NCBI RefSeq assembly: GCF_020179835.1
Contig: NZ_JAIUDA010000010.1
Coordinates: 62,001 to 126,000, forward strand
DNA length: 64,000 nucleotides
Origin: Pantoea sp. alder81
GTDB lineage: Bacteria; Pseudomonadota; Gammaproteobacteria; Enterobacterales; Enterobacteriaceae
Direction of reading: 5' to 3'
This document shows positions 7,384 through 16,106 of the stretch, one piece after another (position 1 is the stretch's first letter; the number at the start of each line of letters is the position of its first letter). Below the pieces are notes generated by a model. That model had not been told where the DNA came from and did not search any database. It saw only the letters and a list, made by a program, of their open reading frames with translations. The translations under genes and the position numbers were made by a program.

Positions 7384-10059
7384 ATGAACGACGAAATCAC
7401 CCGCCCCGATCCCGATGCGCTGTTGCTGAATCACAGCGACAGCCATCGCGGTAAGCTGAAAATCTACTTCGGCGCCTGTGCGGGCGTGGGGAAAACCTTT
7501 GCCATGCTGCAGGAGGCACAACGCTTACGCGCGCAGGGCCTTGATGTGCTGGCGGGCGTGGTGGAAACCCACGGACGTGAAGAAACGGCGGCGCTGCTCA
7601 ACGGCCTGGCGGTATTGCCGCGCCGCGCCACCGGGCGTTCACGTCACGCGGAATTCGACCTCGATGCAGCACTAGCACGCCATCCGGCGGTGATCCTGAT
7701 GGATGAACTGGCACACACCAACGTGCAGGGTTCGCGCCATCCCAAACGCTGGCAGGACATCGAAGAGCTGCTGGAAGCGGGCATCGACGTGATCACCACC
7801 GTCAACGTGCAGCATCTGGAAAGCCTCAACGATGTGGTCGGCGGCGTGACCGGCATTCAGGTGCGCGAAACCGTGCCCGATCCATTCTTTGATAGCGCCG
7901 ATGAGGTGGTGCTGGTGGATCTGCCGCCGGACGATCTGCGTCAGCGTTTGAAAGAGGGCAAAGTCTACGTCGGCGATCGCGCTGAGCGCGCGATTGAAAA
8001 CTTCTTCCGTAAAGGCAACCTGTTTGCCCTGCGCGAACTGGCGCTGCGCCGCACCGCGGATCGCGTGGATGACCAGATGCGTGCCTGGCGCGATCAGCAA
8101 GGCCGCGACAAAGTCTGGCATACGCGTGACGCCATTTTACTCTGCATCGGCGACGACACCGGCAGTGAAAAACTGGTACGCACCGCGGCGCGTTTAGCCG
8201 CGCGCCTCGGCAGCGAATGGCACGCGGTGTACGTAGAAACGCCGCGTCTCAACCGCCTGCCGGAAGCGCGTCGTCGTGCCATTTTACGCACGCTGCAACT
8301 GGCGCAAGAGCTGGGTGCGGAAACCGCCACTTTGTCCGATCCCGATGAAGCCCGCGCCGTGCTGCGTTATGCGCGCGAGCACAATCTCGGCAAAATCGTC
8401 ACCGGTCGTCAACCGCAGCGGCGCTGGCGGCGCGACAGCTTTGCCCAACGGTTAGGGCAACTGGGTCCGGATCTCGATCTTCTGGTGGTGGCGCTGGATG
8501 AACCGGTACGCGATGCGCCGCATCCGCTGACCGGCCAGCGTGTCACCAGTGAGAAATGGCGGCTGCACTTGCGCGGCTGCCTGATGGCGATTGCGCTGTG
8601 CATTCTGGTCACCCTTGTCGGCCGCTGGCTGCTGGTGGAGTTTGACCCGGCCAACGGCGTGATGATCTATTTACTGGCGGTGGTACTGGTGGCGCTGCGT
8701 TACGGACGCTGGCCGTCGGTGTTCGCCACGGTGATCAACATCCTCGCCTTTGACCTGTTTTTCGTTGCCCCTACCGGCACGGTGGCGGTGTCAGATTTGC
8801 AGTATCTGGTGACCTTCGCGGTGATGCTGGCGGTGGGGGTGATCGTCGGGAATCTGACGGCGGGCGTGCGTTATCAGGCTAAAGTGGCGCGTTACCGCGA
8901 ACAGCGCGCTCGGCATCTGTATGAGATGGCAAAATCCCTCGGCAGCGCGCTCACGCCGCAGGATATTGCCGCCACCAGCCAGCGAGTGATTGATGTCACC
9001 TTGCAGGCGCGCAGCCAACTGCTGCTGCCGGATGAGCAGGGCGAGTTACAGGCGGTGGGTGACAGCACGGTTGGCACGCCACCGGATCTTGGCATCGCCA
9101 AATGGAGTTATAGCAAAGCGCAACCGGCCGGTGCGGGCACGGATACGCTGCCTGCGGTGCCATACCAAATTCTGCCCTTAAAGAGCGGCAATCACTGTCG
9201 TGGGCTATTGGTAGTGGAGCCGGAAAACCTGCGCCAGCTGATGATCCCTGAACAGCAGCGACTGGTCGAAACCTTCACGGTGCTGATCGCCAATGCGCTG
9301 GAACGCATGGCGTTGTCGCAAAGTGAAGCCGCTTCAAGATTAGCGGCGGAACGTGAGCAGTTGCGTAATGCGCTATTATCCGCGCTGTCGCATGACCTGC
9401 GCACGCCGCTGACGGTGCTGTTTGGTCAGGCCGAAATGTTGATGCTGGATCTGGCAGGTGATAACTCAAAATATGTCGGCCAGGCGAACCAGATTCGGGA
9501 ACAGACCTTAAGCACCATTCGGCTGGTGAGCAACATGCTGGATATGGCGCGCATTCAGTCTGGCGGGCTTAACCTGCGCGAAGAGTGGGTGGCGCTGGAT
9601 GAAGTGGTTGGCGGGGCGCTGAGCAGTATGGGGCCGTCGTTAAAAGGGCATGATTTCGCGCTGGATCTGCCGACGGAGCTGGTGCTGATCAAAGGCGATA
9701 GCGCGATGCTCGAGCGCGTGTTTACCAACCTGATTGAAAACAGCCTGAAATATGCCGGTAACGCCGCGCAGCACGGCATTCGCGCCTGGCGTGACAAAGA
9801 GCGGCTGGAGATTGCCGTCTGGGACAACGGCCCAGGGATTGCCGAGGAGAACATGACACGCATTTTCGACAAGTTTGCGCGCGGGGATAAGGAGTCGGCA
9901 GTGCCGGGCGTTGGCCTCGGTTTGGCGATCAGCAAAACCATTATTGAATCCCATCGCGGGCGCATCTGGGCAGAAAACCGACCGCAAGGCGGCGCGGAGT
10001 TTCGCTTGTCGCTGCCTCTGCCCGCTGCGCCTGAAATTTCTGAAGAAGCGCTGAAATAA
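7384..10059 (+). CDS. kdpD: Osmosensitive K+ channel sensor histidine kinase KdpD
   Basis: An 891-residue sensor kinase (E. coli 894). Order: KdpD N-terminal domain with Walker A GACAGVGKT at 30-38 and a USP-like domain to about 370; four membrane helices about 398-500; GAF-like linker; dimerisation/H-box SALSHDLRTPLT with His670; N box (FTNLIENSLKYA), DNGPGI and GVGLGLAI ATP lid. It senses K+ limitation and normally phosphorylates KdpE. The protein ends in ISEEALK and the next gene is yqhA, not kdpE, whereas in E. coli kdpE overlaps the kdpD end. All catalytic motifs look intact. Confidence 0.95.
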   Translation: MNDEITRPDPDALLLNHSDSHRGKLKIYFGACAGVGKTFAMLQEAQRLRAQGLDVLAGVVETHGREETAALLNGLAVLPRRATGRSRHAEFDLDAALARHPAVILMDELAHTNVQGSRHPKRWQDIEELLEAGIDVITTVNVQHLESLNDVVGGVTGIQVRETVPDPFFDSADEVVLVDLPPDDLRQRLKEGKVYVGDRAERAIENFFRKGNLFALRELALRRTADRVDDQMRAWRDQQGRDKVWHTRDAILLCIGDDTGSEKLVRTAARLAARLGSEWHAVYVETPRLNRLPEARRRAILRTLQLAQELGAETATLSDPDEARAVLRYAREHNLGKIVTGRQPQRRWRRDSFAQRLGQLGPDLDLLVVALDEPVRDAPHPLTGQRVTSEKWRLHLRGCLMAIALCILVTLVGRWLLVEFDPANGVMIYLLAVVLVALRYGRWPSVFATVINILAFDLFFVAPTGTVAVSDLQYLVTFAVMLAVGVIVGNLTAGVRYQAKVARYREQRARHLYEMAKSLGSALTPQDIAATSQRVIDVTLQARSQLLLPDEQGELQAVGDSTVGTPPDLGIAKWSYSKAQPAGAGTDTLPAVPYQILPLKSGNHCRGLLVVEPENLRQLMIPEQQRLVETFTVLIANALERMALSQSEAASRLAAEREQLRNALLSALSHDLRTPLTVLFGQAEMLMLDLAGDNSKYVGQANQIREQTLSTIRLVSNMLDMARIQSGGLNLREEWVALDEVVGGALSSMGPSLKGHDFALDLPTELVLIKGDSAMLERVFTNLIENSLKYAGNAAQHGIRAWRDKERLEIAVWDNGPGIAEENMTRIFDKFARGDKESAVPGVGLGLAISKTIIESHRGRIWAENRPQGGAEFRLSLPLPAAPEISEEALK

Positions 10060-10113
10060 CTTCACACAAGTTCGGTTATACTCGGCCACTTGTTTGTTGA
10101 TTAATGGGAAATT

Positions 10114-10611
10114 ATGGAACGTTTTATCGAGAACCTGATGTATTCATCGCGCTGGTTGCTGGCACCGGTTTACATTGGACTTTCGCTGGGGCTGCTGGCG
10201 CTGACCGTTAAATTTTTCCAGGAAATTTTTCACCTGTTGCCCAACATTCTCAGCATTGCTGAGAACGATCTGATTCTGCTACTGCTGTCGCTGGTGGACA
10301 TGACGCTGGTCGGCGGATTGCTGGTGATGGTGATGCTCTCTGGCTATGAGAACTTTGTTTCTAAGCTGGATATTGATGAGAACAAAGAGAAACTGAGCTG
10401 GCTGGGCAAGATGGATTCCGGCTCGCTGAAGAACAAAGTCGCGGCCTCGATTGTCGCGATTTCATCGATCCACTTGCTGCGCATCTTTATGGACGCGCGC
10501 AATGTCGATGACAGCAAGCTGATGTGGTACGTGATTATCCACCTGACCTTTGTGCTGTCAGCCTTTGTGATGGGCTGGCTGGATAATATGTCGAAGGTGG
10601 AGAAGAAGTAA
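10114..10611 (+). CDS. yqhA: YqhA family inner-membrane protein (UPF0114)
   Basis: A 165-residue membrane protein with about four helices (residues 15-35, 52-75, 107-127, 135-155) and the family start MERFIENLMYSSRWLLAPVY. It matches the YqhA/UPF0114 family, whose function is unknown. It occupies the place where kdpE would be expected. A likely own promoter element (GGTTATACT, 10073-10081) lies in the 54-base gap after kdpD. Confidence 0.92.
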   Translation: MERFIENLMYSSRWLLAPVYIGLSLGLLALTVKFFQEIFHLLPNILSIAENDLILLLLSLVDMTLVGGLLVMVMLSGYENFVSKLDIDENKEKLSWLGKMDSGSLKNKVAASIVAISSIHLLRIFMDARNVDDSKLMWYVIIHLTFVLSAFVMGWLDNMSKVEKK

Positions 10612-10623
10612 TGTCGTTTTCCA

Positions 10624-10728
10624 GGTGCGCATGAATGCGCACCCTACGAAAAATCCACATAATCCCGATAATCTGCACCCTACGAAAATCCGCATCATTC
10701 CCCGTAGGGGCGCCATTCATGGCGCCCT
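10624..10728. repeat. REP-like palindrome pair between convergent genes
   Basis: Minus-oriented copy GGTGCGCAT-GA-ATGCGCACC followed by CTAC (10624-10647) and plus-oriented copy GTAG followed by GGGCGCCAT-TC-ATGGCGCCC (10704-10727), with a fragment GCACCCTACGAAAA (10675-10688) between them. They sit between yqhA and a convergent LysR gene. The arms differ between the two copies but each is perfectly self-complementary. Confidence 0.75.
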
Positions 10729-10763
10729 GGTCAAACACCGCAATGATATTGCACCCTGGCTAA

Positions 10764-11693
10764 TCACCGCACCGGCTGCGTGCCCGCCAGTTTCGGCATC
10801 ACTTCCCTGATCATCGCGAAAAAATGCCGCATACGAGCGGGATAATAACTGGCCCACGGATAGGTCAGCCACACCGGCAACGGCGGGGCTTGCCACTCGG
10901 GCACCAGCTGAATTAACTCTCCTTTCGCCAAATCCTCCTGCACCACCCACGACGACACAATTGCTGCCCCCATGCCGGCCAATACCGCTTTGCGGATGGC
11001 GTACAAACTGTCGCTGGCGAGGCGCGGGGCAATCGGCAGGTTCACCGGTTGGTTATCACTCAAACGTTGTAACGCGAGTTCATTACGGTAAAAGCTGGTT
11101 AATGCCAGCCAGGGTAATTCGGTGAGCTGGCTAACATCCTCAATCGCCTTATGCTGTGCCAGCAGTGAAGGGGCGGCAACCACAAAGCGTGGCACTTCTG
11201 CCAGCAGAATCGCCACCAGCGAGGGATCATTCACTGCACCCACCTGAATCGCGCAGTCGACGTTTTCACTGATGAAGTCGGGTGTGCGGTCATTGAGCAT
11301 CCACTCCACCGTCAGACGCGGATAGCGCTGTAAATAGGCCACCAGGGGATCGATGAGCTGGTCCTGGCCAAAAGCATGCGGCGCGCGCACGCGCAGTGTG
11401 CCAATCGGATCGTCATTAGAACCGGTTAGCTCATCTTCCAGCGCGTGCCAGGTGGCCAGTAACTGCCGCGCCTGCGCATAGCAACGCTCGCCATCGTCGG
11501 TGAGTTTGAGTGCATGGGTGGTGCGCAGAATCAGTTTCAGCCCTAACCGCTGTTCCAGCGCCTGCAGGCGGCGGCTGATGGTAGGCTGCGTGGTACCGAG
11601 CTGGGCAGCGGCGGCTGACAGCGATCCACTTTCGACAATGCGAATAAAGGTCTGCATCAGTTCAATGCGGTCAATACTGGTTGGATTGCTCAT
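10764..11693 (-). CDS. LysR family transcriptional regulator
   Basis: A 309-residue LTTR. N-terminal winged HTH (residues 6-65: RIELMQTFIRIVESGSLSAA, then GTTQPTISRRLQALEQRLG) and a C-terminal effector domain. The start MSNPTSIDRIEL at 11693 is preferred to an upstream ATG at 11744 because it matches the usual LTTR length. It is divergent from an MFS transporter gene with a 92-base gap, so it probably controls that gene and itself. Ligand unknown. Confidence 0.9.
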   Translation of the reverse strand: MSNPTSIDRIELMQTFIRIVESGSLSAAAAQLGTTQPTISRRLQALEQRLGLKLILRTTHALKLTDDGERCYAQARQLLATWHALEDELTGSNDDPIGTLRVRAPHAFGQDQLIDPLVAYLQRYPRLTVEWMLNDRTPDFISENVDCAIQVGAVNDPSLVAILLAEVPRFVVAAPSLLAQHKAIEDVSQLTELPWLALTSFYRNELALQRLSDNQPVNLPIAPRLASDSLYAIRKAVLAGMGAAIVSSWVVQEDLAKGELIQLVPEWQAPPLPVWLTYPWASYYPARMRHFFAMIREVMPKLAGTQPVR

Positions 11694-11785
11694 ACGCACC
11701 GTGCATAACAGTTCTGTGTTTGACCAGTCTACCGCGTATGGCAAGGACGCGCTTTAATAAGCGCACTTTCACGGGGGAATTCACT

Positions 11786-12994
11786 ATGTCAGCCATATCG
11801 CAATCTACTGCATTGCCAGCTGAAAAACTGCCAGCGCCGCTGGTGTTTACGCTCGCCGCAGGTGCCGGGCTTAGCGTGGCATCGATTTACTACAGCCAGC
11901 CGATGCTGGATATCATCAGCAAACAATTTAACGTCGGGATTGGTAGCGTCGGCATGGTGCCCATGCTGACGCAAGCCGGATATGCGCTGGGCATCCTGCT
12001 GTTGGCGCCGCTCGGCGATCGTCACGACCGCCGCACCATTATCCTGATTAAAGGCCTGATGCTGGTCGCCGCGCTGCTGCTGTGTGGCTTCTCTGGCGGC
12101 ATCAACGCATTACTGATCGCCAGCTTTGTCACCGGCTTAACCGCGACAGTAGCGCAGGACATCGTGCCCGCTTCGGCGGCGCTAGCGCCGGAGCGCAGTC
12201 GAGGTAAAACCGTTGGTACGGTGATGACCGGCTTGCTGGTCGGTATTCTGCTGTCACGCGTGGTGAGCGGCGTGGTGGCGGAGTATCTGGGCTGGCGCAC
12301 CATGTACATGGTGGCGGCGGTGGCCGTGCTGTTGATTAGCCTCGCGCTGTGGCGTGTGTTGCCGCGCTTCAAACCGGGCACCTCTGTCAGCTATCCGCGT
12401 CTGCTGCTGTCGCTGGCGCACCTGTGGCAACACCACCAGACGCTGCGCCGTGCTGCGCTGGCACAGGGTTTGCTGTCAGTCGCTTTCAGCGCCTTCTGGT
12501 CGACGCTGGCGCTAATGCTGAGTGAGCGCTTCCATTTTGACAGTGCCGTCGCGGGTGCATTTGGTCTGGCAGGTGCAGCGGGTGCGCTGGCCGCACCGCT
12601 AGCGGGAAGCGTGGCGGACCGCATTGGTCCAGCGCGCGTGACTCAGTATGGTGCTTCGCTGGTGATGGTCTCCTTTGCGCTGATGTTCCTGCTGCCACTC
12701 TTGCCGGTTCCAGCTCAAATCGGCCTGATTATCATCAGTACCATTGGTTTCGATTTGGGTGTGCAGGCCACGCTGGTGGCGCATCAGACGCTGGTGTACA
12801 GCCTCGCACCGGAAGCACGTAGCCGACTGAATGCGCTGATGTTTACCGTGGTGTTTATTGGCATGGCAACCGGTGCGGCGCTCGGCAGTCTGGCGTTGGC
12901 CCACTTTGGCTGGAGCGGTGTGGTAGCACTTTCCACACTTGCCGCTGCGCTTGCACTGATGATCCGTCTGGCGAGCCGCCATCTGAAAAACTGA
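11786..12994 (+). CDS. MFS transporter, DHA1-like efflux type
   Basis: A 402-residue, 12-helix major facilitator. The loop 2-3 motif is GDRHDRRTIILIKG and motif C-like glycines are present in helix 5 (GTVMTGLLVGILLSRVVSG), typical of drug/proton or sugar exporters related to AraJ and YnfM. The start at ATG 11786 follows GGGGGAAT; longer frames to 11681 lack a ribosome site. Probably regulated by the divergent LysR gene. The exported compound is not predictable. Confidence 0.88.
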   Translation: MSAISQSTALPAEKLPAPLVFTLAAGAGLSVASIYYSQPMLDIISKQFNVGIGSVGMVPMLTQAGYALGILLLAPLGDRHDRRTIILIKGLMLVAALLLCGFSGGINALLIASFVTGLTATVAQDIVPASAALAPERSRGKTVGTVMTGLLVGILLSRVVSGVVAEYLGWRTMYMVAAVAVLLISLALWRVLPRFKPGTSVSYPRLLLSLAHLWQHHQTLRRAALAQGLLSVAFSAFWSTLALMLSERFHFDSAVAGAFGLAGAAGALAAPLAGSVADRIGPARVTQYGASLVMVSFALMFLLPLLPVPAQIGLIIISTIGFDLGVQATLVAHQTLVYSLAPEARSRLNALMFTVVFIGMATGAALGSLALAHFGWSGVVALSTLAAALALMIRLASRHLKN

Positions 12995-13047
12995 TCGAGT
13001 ATCTTGTGCCAGGCTTAAGGGAGAATGTTATTTAAAAACGGAGCGTT

Positions 13048-14397
13048 ATGAACTTCCTGGCCTGGACCGCCGCCACCGGTGGTCTGCTACTTCTCATGTC
13101 ACTGGCTTCCGGTTGGATACACCGTGGGCCAGTGACTTCATTTGGGCTTTATCTGTTCGCGGGCATCTTGTGTGGCCCGTGGATGCTCAATCTTCTGCAG
13201 CTCGACATCATTGGTCATGCCAACCTGGCCGCCCACCTCACTGAAATCGCCATGGCAGCCTCGCTGTTTATTACCGGGCTCAAACTGCGTCTGCCGCTCA
13301 AGGCGCATGCCTGGCGGGTGGGTGTCCGTTTAGCTTTTCCCGCCATGCTGCTGACTGTGGGTGGCATGACGCTGCTGGTGCATTGGATTACCGGCTTTGA
13401 CTGGGCGCTGTCGCTGGCGTTTGGTGCCATTGTGGCACCGACCGATCCGGTGTTGGCGAGTCTGATTTCCGTCAACGATGCGCGTGATGATGATGCGCTG
13501 CGCGTGGCGCTCTCCAGCGAAGCGGGGATGAACGACGGATCGGCGCTGCCGTTGCTGATGCTGGCGCTGCTGTTGCTGGCACCTGATAGCATGAGCCTCA
13601 GCCACCTGGGCGAGTGGGCGCTCAAGGATGTGGTGTGGGCCATTGCGGGCGGGTTGGCGATAGGGTATTTGCTGGGGCGATTAATCGGTCAACTGGCGAC
13701 GCATCTGCGCAGTGCCCATGAGGATATCGCGCCCAATGATTTCCTCACGCTGGCGCTGATTGCGTTGAGTTATGCCGCCGCGCAATCACTGGATGCTTCT
13801 GGCTTCCTCGCCACCTTTGCAGCGGGCGTCGGGCTTCGTCGAGCCGAACTGCGAGTGGTGAAGCACTATCCACAAGAAGAGTTGTCAGAAGAGGAGCAAT
13901 ACCTGCCAGCAGAAGCGCGCGTCAATCCCAACCAACGACTGGCGCACGGTGGCAGCGGTATGGTCAAATCAATGGGTTTGGTGGTCGGCGATGCGTTGTC
14001 GTTTGGTGATACCATCGAACGCCTGCTGGCCGCGGGCATGATGGTGGTATTAGGCATCACGCTGGCGCAGCACTGGAATCTCACCGGGATTGGGCTGGCG
14101 CTGCTGCTGTTTGTGGTGGTGCGACCGCTAGCCGTGTGGATCACCACCTGGCGCTGCGACATCCCATTGATGCGCCGTTTGATGATCGGTTGGTTAGGGA
14201 TTCGCGGCATCGGCAGTATCAATTACATTGCTTACGCCTGGGTGCACGGCATGCGCGGCCCACAGGCGGAGCAAATGGTGGATATGGCGTTGACGTTAGT
14301 GGTGTGCAGCATCGTGCTGCACGGCATCACGGTGACGCCGTTGTTAAACTGGCGTGCAGCCCGTCAGGCGGCACGTGCGCAACATCATCAAAAGTGA
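13048..14397 (+). CDS. Cation:proton antiporter (CPA1, NhaP-like)
   Basis: A 449-residue protein with 12-13 predicted membrane helices of the Na+/H+ exchanger domain. The core motifs TDPVLASLISVNDARDDD and SSEAGMNDGSALP (about residues 131-176) carry the conserved Asp/Asn/Glu residues for ion exchange. It should exchange Na+ or K+ for H+ across the inner membrane. A hydrophilic insert with acidic residues (EELSEEEQYLPAEAR) lies near residue 278. Ribosome site GGAG 6 bases before ATG. Ion specificity not determined. Confidence 0.9.
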   Translation: MNFLAWTAATGGLLLLMSLASGWIHRGPVTSFGLYLFAGILCGPWMLNLLQLDIIGHANLAAHLTEIAMAASLFITGLKLRLPLKAHAWRVGVRLAFPAMLLTVGGMTLLVHWITGFDWALSLAFGAIVAPTDPVLASLISVNDARDDDALRVALSSEAGMNDGSALPLLMLALLLLAPDSMSLSHLGEWALKDVVWAIAGGLAIGYLLGRLIGQLATHLRSAHEDIAPNDFLTLALIALSYAAAQSLDASGFLATFAAGVGLRRAELRVVKHYPQEELSEEEQYLPAEARVNPNQRLAHGGSGMVKSMGLVVGDALSFGDTIERLLAAGMMVVLGITLAQHWNLTGIGLALLLFVVVRPLAVWITTWRCDIPLMRRLMIGWLGIRGIGSINYIAYAWVHGMRGPQAEQMVDMALTLVVCSIVLHGITVTPLLNWRAARQAARAQHHQK

Positions 14398-14423
14398 TTT
14401 TCTGGAAATTACTGGAGCCTGTT

Positions 14424-14771
14424 ATGAAAGCCTTGTTCATTGCCCTTGTGGGGCTCTCACTCTCCGCCAGCGTCTTCGCCGCCGATGGCGATAACACCAG
14501 CGAAGAGAATGTGTATGCCAGCCAGCTGTGTCATCTGGTGAGCAGCGAAAAGAAGACCAGCGACCTGGATACTTATACTGCGAAGATGAAGTCTCAGCTG
14601 GCCGCCAGTCAGTCTTCGTCTGCGGTGGATAAGCCTGAATTTAATGAAGAAATCGCGCAGGAAGTGATTAGCGCCTGGCTGGAACTGGGCGAGGACGAAC
14701 GCACGCAGCTGCGTCATAATCAGCAGCAGTGTGAGCAAACAGTGATGACCCAATTCCAGCAGCAGGATTAA
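14424..14771 (+). CDS. Small exported protein of unknown function (115 aa)
   Basis: A 115-residue protein with a clear Sec signal peptide (MKALFIALVGLSLSASVFA, cut before AD). The mature part is hydrophilic, helical and has two cysteines, one early (SQLCHLV) and one late (QQCEQTVM), which may form a disulfide. It follows the antiporter gene by 26 bases with GGAG before the ATG, so it may be co-transcribed. It resembles in length and spacing (C, then W..L...ER, then C...M) the 115-residue protein at 39579-39926. No function recognised. Confidence 0.8.
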   Translation: MKALFIALVGLSLSASVFAADGDNTSEENVYASQLCHLVSSEKKTSDLDTYTAKMKSQLAASQSSSAVDKPEFNEEIAQEVISAWLELGEDERTQLRHNQQQCEQTVMTQFQQQD

Positions 14772-14896
14772 ATCCCCGTCATACTTCGAACTGTGGCGGC
14801 GTTGGCTGCGTTTGCTCGCCCCGGTCACTCACTGCAGTAAGCTCCCGGGGACTCACGCACTTGCCGCCTTGCCACAGCTCGAATTATTTAGGGGAT
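14772..14896. repeat. 125-bp imperfect palindromic (MITE-like) element
   Basis: Begins right after the preceding stop codon with ATCCCC and ends with GGGGAT. Internal arms pair over most of the length (TTCGAACTGTGGCGGC near the left end against GCCACAGCTCGAA near the right end). Its reverse complement closely matches the repeats at 57482-57705, including the segments GCAAGGCGGCAA, CCCCGGGAGCTTAC and GCAAACGCAGCCAACGC. No coding capacity. Confidence 0.7.
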
Positions 14897-14976
14897 TTCA
14901 GCGTCTAACTAATAACGTTATCTCGAGTGCCCGCTTTAATGTAGCGGCAAAAGTTTGGCGGATTCACTATAAAATA

Positions 14977-14998
14977 AGCGCCTTTATGGGCGCTTTTT
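14977..14998 (+). terminator. Rho-independent terminator-like hairpin
   Basis: AGCGCC-TTTATG-GGCGCT followed by TTTT (14977-14998), downstream of the antiporter and small exported protein genes and the 125-bp element. Confidence 0.6.
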
Positions 14999-15114
14999 CT
15001 ATGGATCTTTTGTACAAAATGCGTACATAATCGCCAGCGTTGAAAGTTGACACGTATCACATAACGAGACGCAGCCCACAAGGCTGACATATTTTTCAAT
15101 ACTGGCTACCGGGC

Positions 15115-16014
15115 ATGAAACTCACACGGCGTCACTTTTTGTTGGCAACCGGGGCAACGGCCCTGTCGATGACCACGGGCAAACTGTTTGCCCGCGATGA
15201 CATCATCCCATTGTGGCCAGACGATCCGCCGGGCGGCGGTGGGCCATCTGGGCTATTGAAAGTCAGTATGAATGGCTCATGGACCAACATCGTCTCCCCC
15301 GCGATTCAGCGTTTCCGCCCGGAAAACCCCAACGGCGAAGCAGTGATCGTGGCGGCCGGCGGCGGCTACCGCTTTGTCGGCATGGGGCGTGAAGCCTGGC
15401 CGGTGGCGCGCTGGTTGAATGCCAACGGTTACACCGTGTATGTGCTGAGTTATCGCTTGCCGGGCGAGAAATGGCAGGCAGGGAATCTTGCGCCGCTGCA
15501 GGATGCGCAGCGCGCGATTCGCCTGGTGCGTTCGATGGAGAGCAAAGTGCATCTGCTTGGCTTCTCCGCGGGTGGGCACCTGCTCGGTATGGCCGCGGCG
15601 CGTCCCGATTTTGTCACTTACCCGGCGCAAGACCCGCTCGATCAAATCCGGCCAACGGGGGATAGCGTCGGGCTAATCTATCCGGTGATCACCCTCGAAG
15701 CGCCTTATCAGAACACCAAAACGCACCTGATGATGGTCGGTGAACACGCCACGCCAACCCAGGAAGCCAACTGGTCAGTGCAAAACTACGTGACACGCCA
15801 GTATCCGCCGACGTTCCTCGCTCAGGCGGAAGACGATCACACCTCGAATCCGCACAACACCGAAATGATGCGCGATGCCTGCCGTCGTATGCAGGTGCCG
15901 GTGGAGTTGATTGAACTGAGCAGCGGCGGGCACGGCTTTGGTCTGGGGAAAGCGGGTACGCCTGCTGCGCTCTGGGATCAGGCGTATGTGCGCTGGCTGG
16001 ATCTGCACAGTTAA
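15115..16014 (+). CDS. Tat-exported alpha/beta hydrolase (esterase/BD-FAE type)
   Basis: A 299-residue protein with a twin-arginine leader (LTRRHFLLATGATALSM). The alpha/beta hydrolase fold shows the nucleophile motif GFSAGG (Ser151), an acid in QAEDDHTSN (Asp240/241) and the histidine in GGHGFG (His273); the oxyanion region is AAGGGYRF. It resembles bacterial acetyl-xylan-esterase-like and pectin acetylesterase-like hydrolases, so deacetylation of plant or cell-surface polysaccharide is a fair guess, not shown. Single gene with own promoter region containing TGTAC-N7-GTACA (15009-15025). Confidence 0.86.
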   Translation: MKLTRRHFLLATGATALSMTTGKLFARDDIIPLWPDDPPGGGGPSGLLKVSMNGSWTNIVSPAIQRFRPENPNGEAVIVAAGGGYRFVGMGREAWPVARWLNANGYTVYVLSYRLPGEKWQAGNLAPLQDAQRAIRLVRSMESKVHLLGFSAGGHLLGMAAARPDFVTYPAQDPLDQIRPTGDSVGLIYPVITLEAPYQNTKTHLMMVGEHATPTQEANWSVQNYVTRQYPPTFLAQAEDDHTSNPHNTEMMRDACRRMQVPVELIELSSGGHGFGLGKAGTPAALWDQAYVRWLDLHS

Positions 16015-16023
16015 CTGAGCTGT

Positions 16024-16091
16024 GGTCGCCTTGAATGGCAACCCTACGACGATATTGTACGGTTTTCGTAGGGTGCGCATTTATGCGCATC
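16024..16091. repeat. REP-like palindrome pair between convergent genes
   Basis: Minus-oriented GGTCGCC-N-AATGGCAACC then CTAC (16024-16047) and plus-oriented GTAG then GGTGCGCAT-TT-ATGCGCATC (16068-16091), 20 bases apart. Placed between a hydrolase gene and a convergent bestrophin gene. Confidence 0.75.
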
Positions 16092-16106
16092 GGGCAATTG
16101 GACGCA

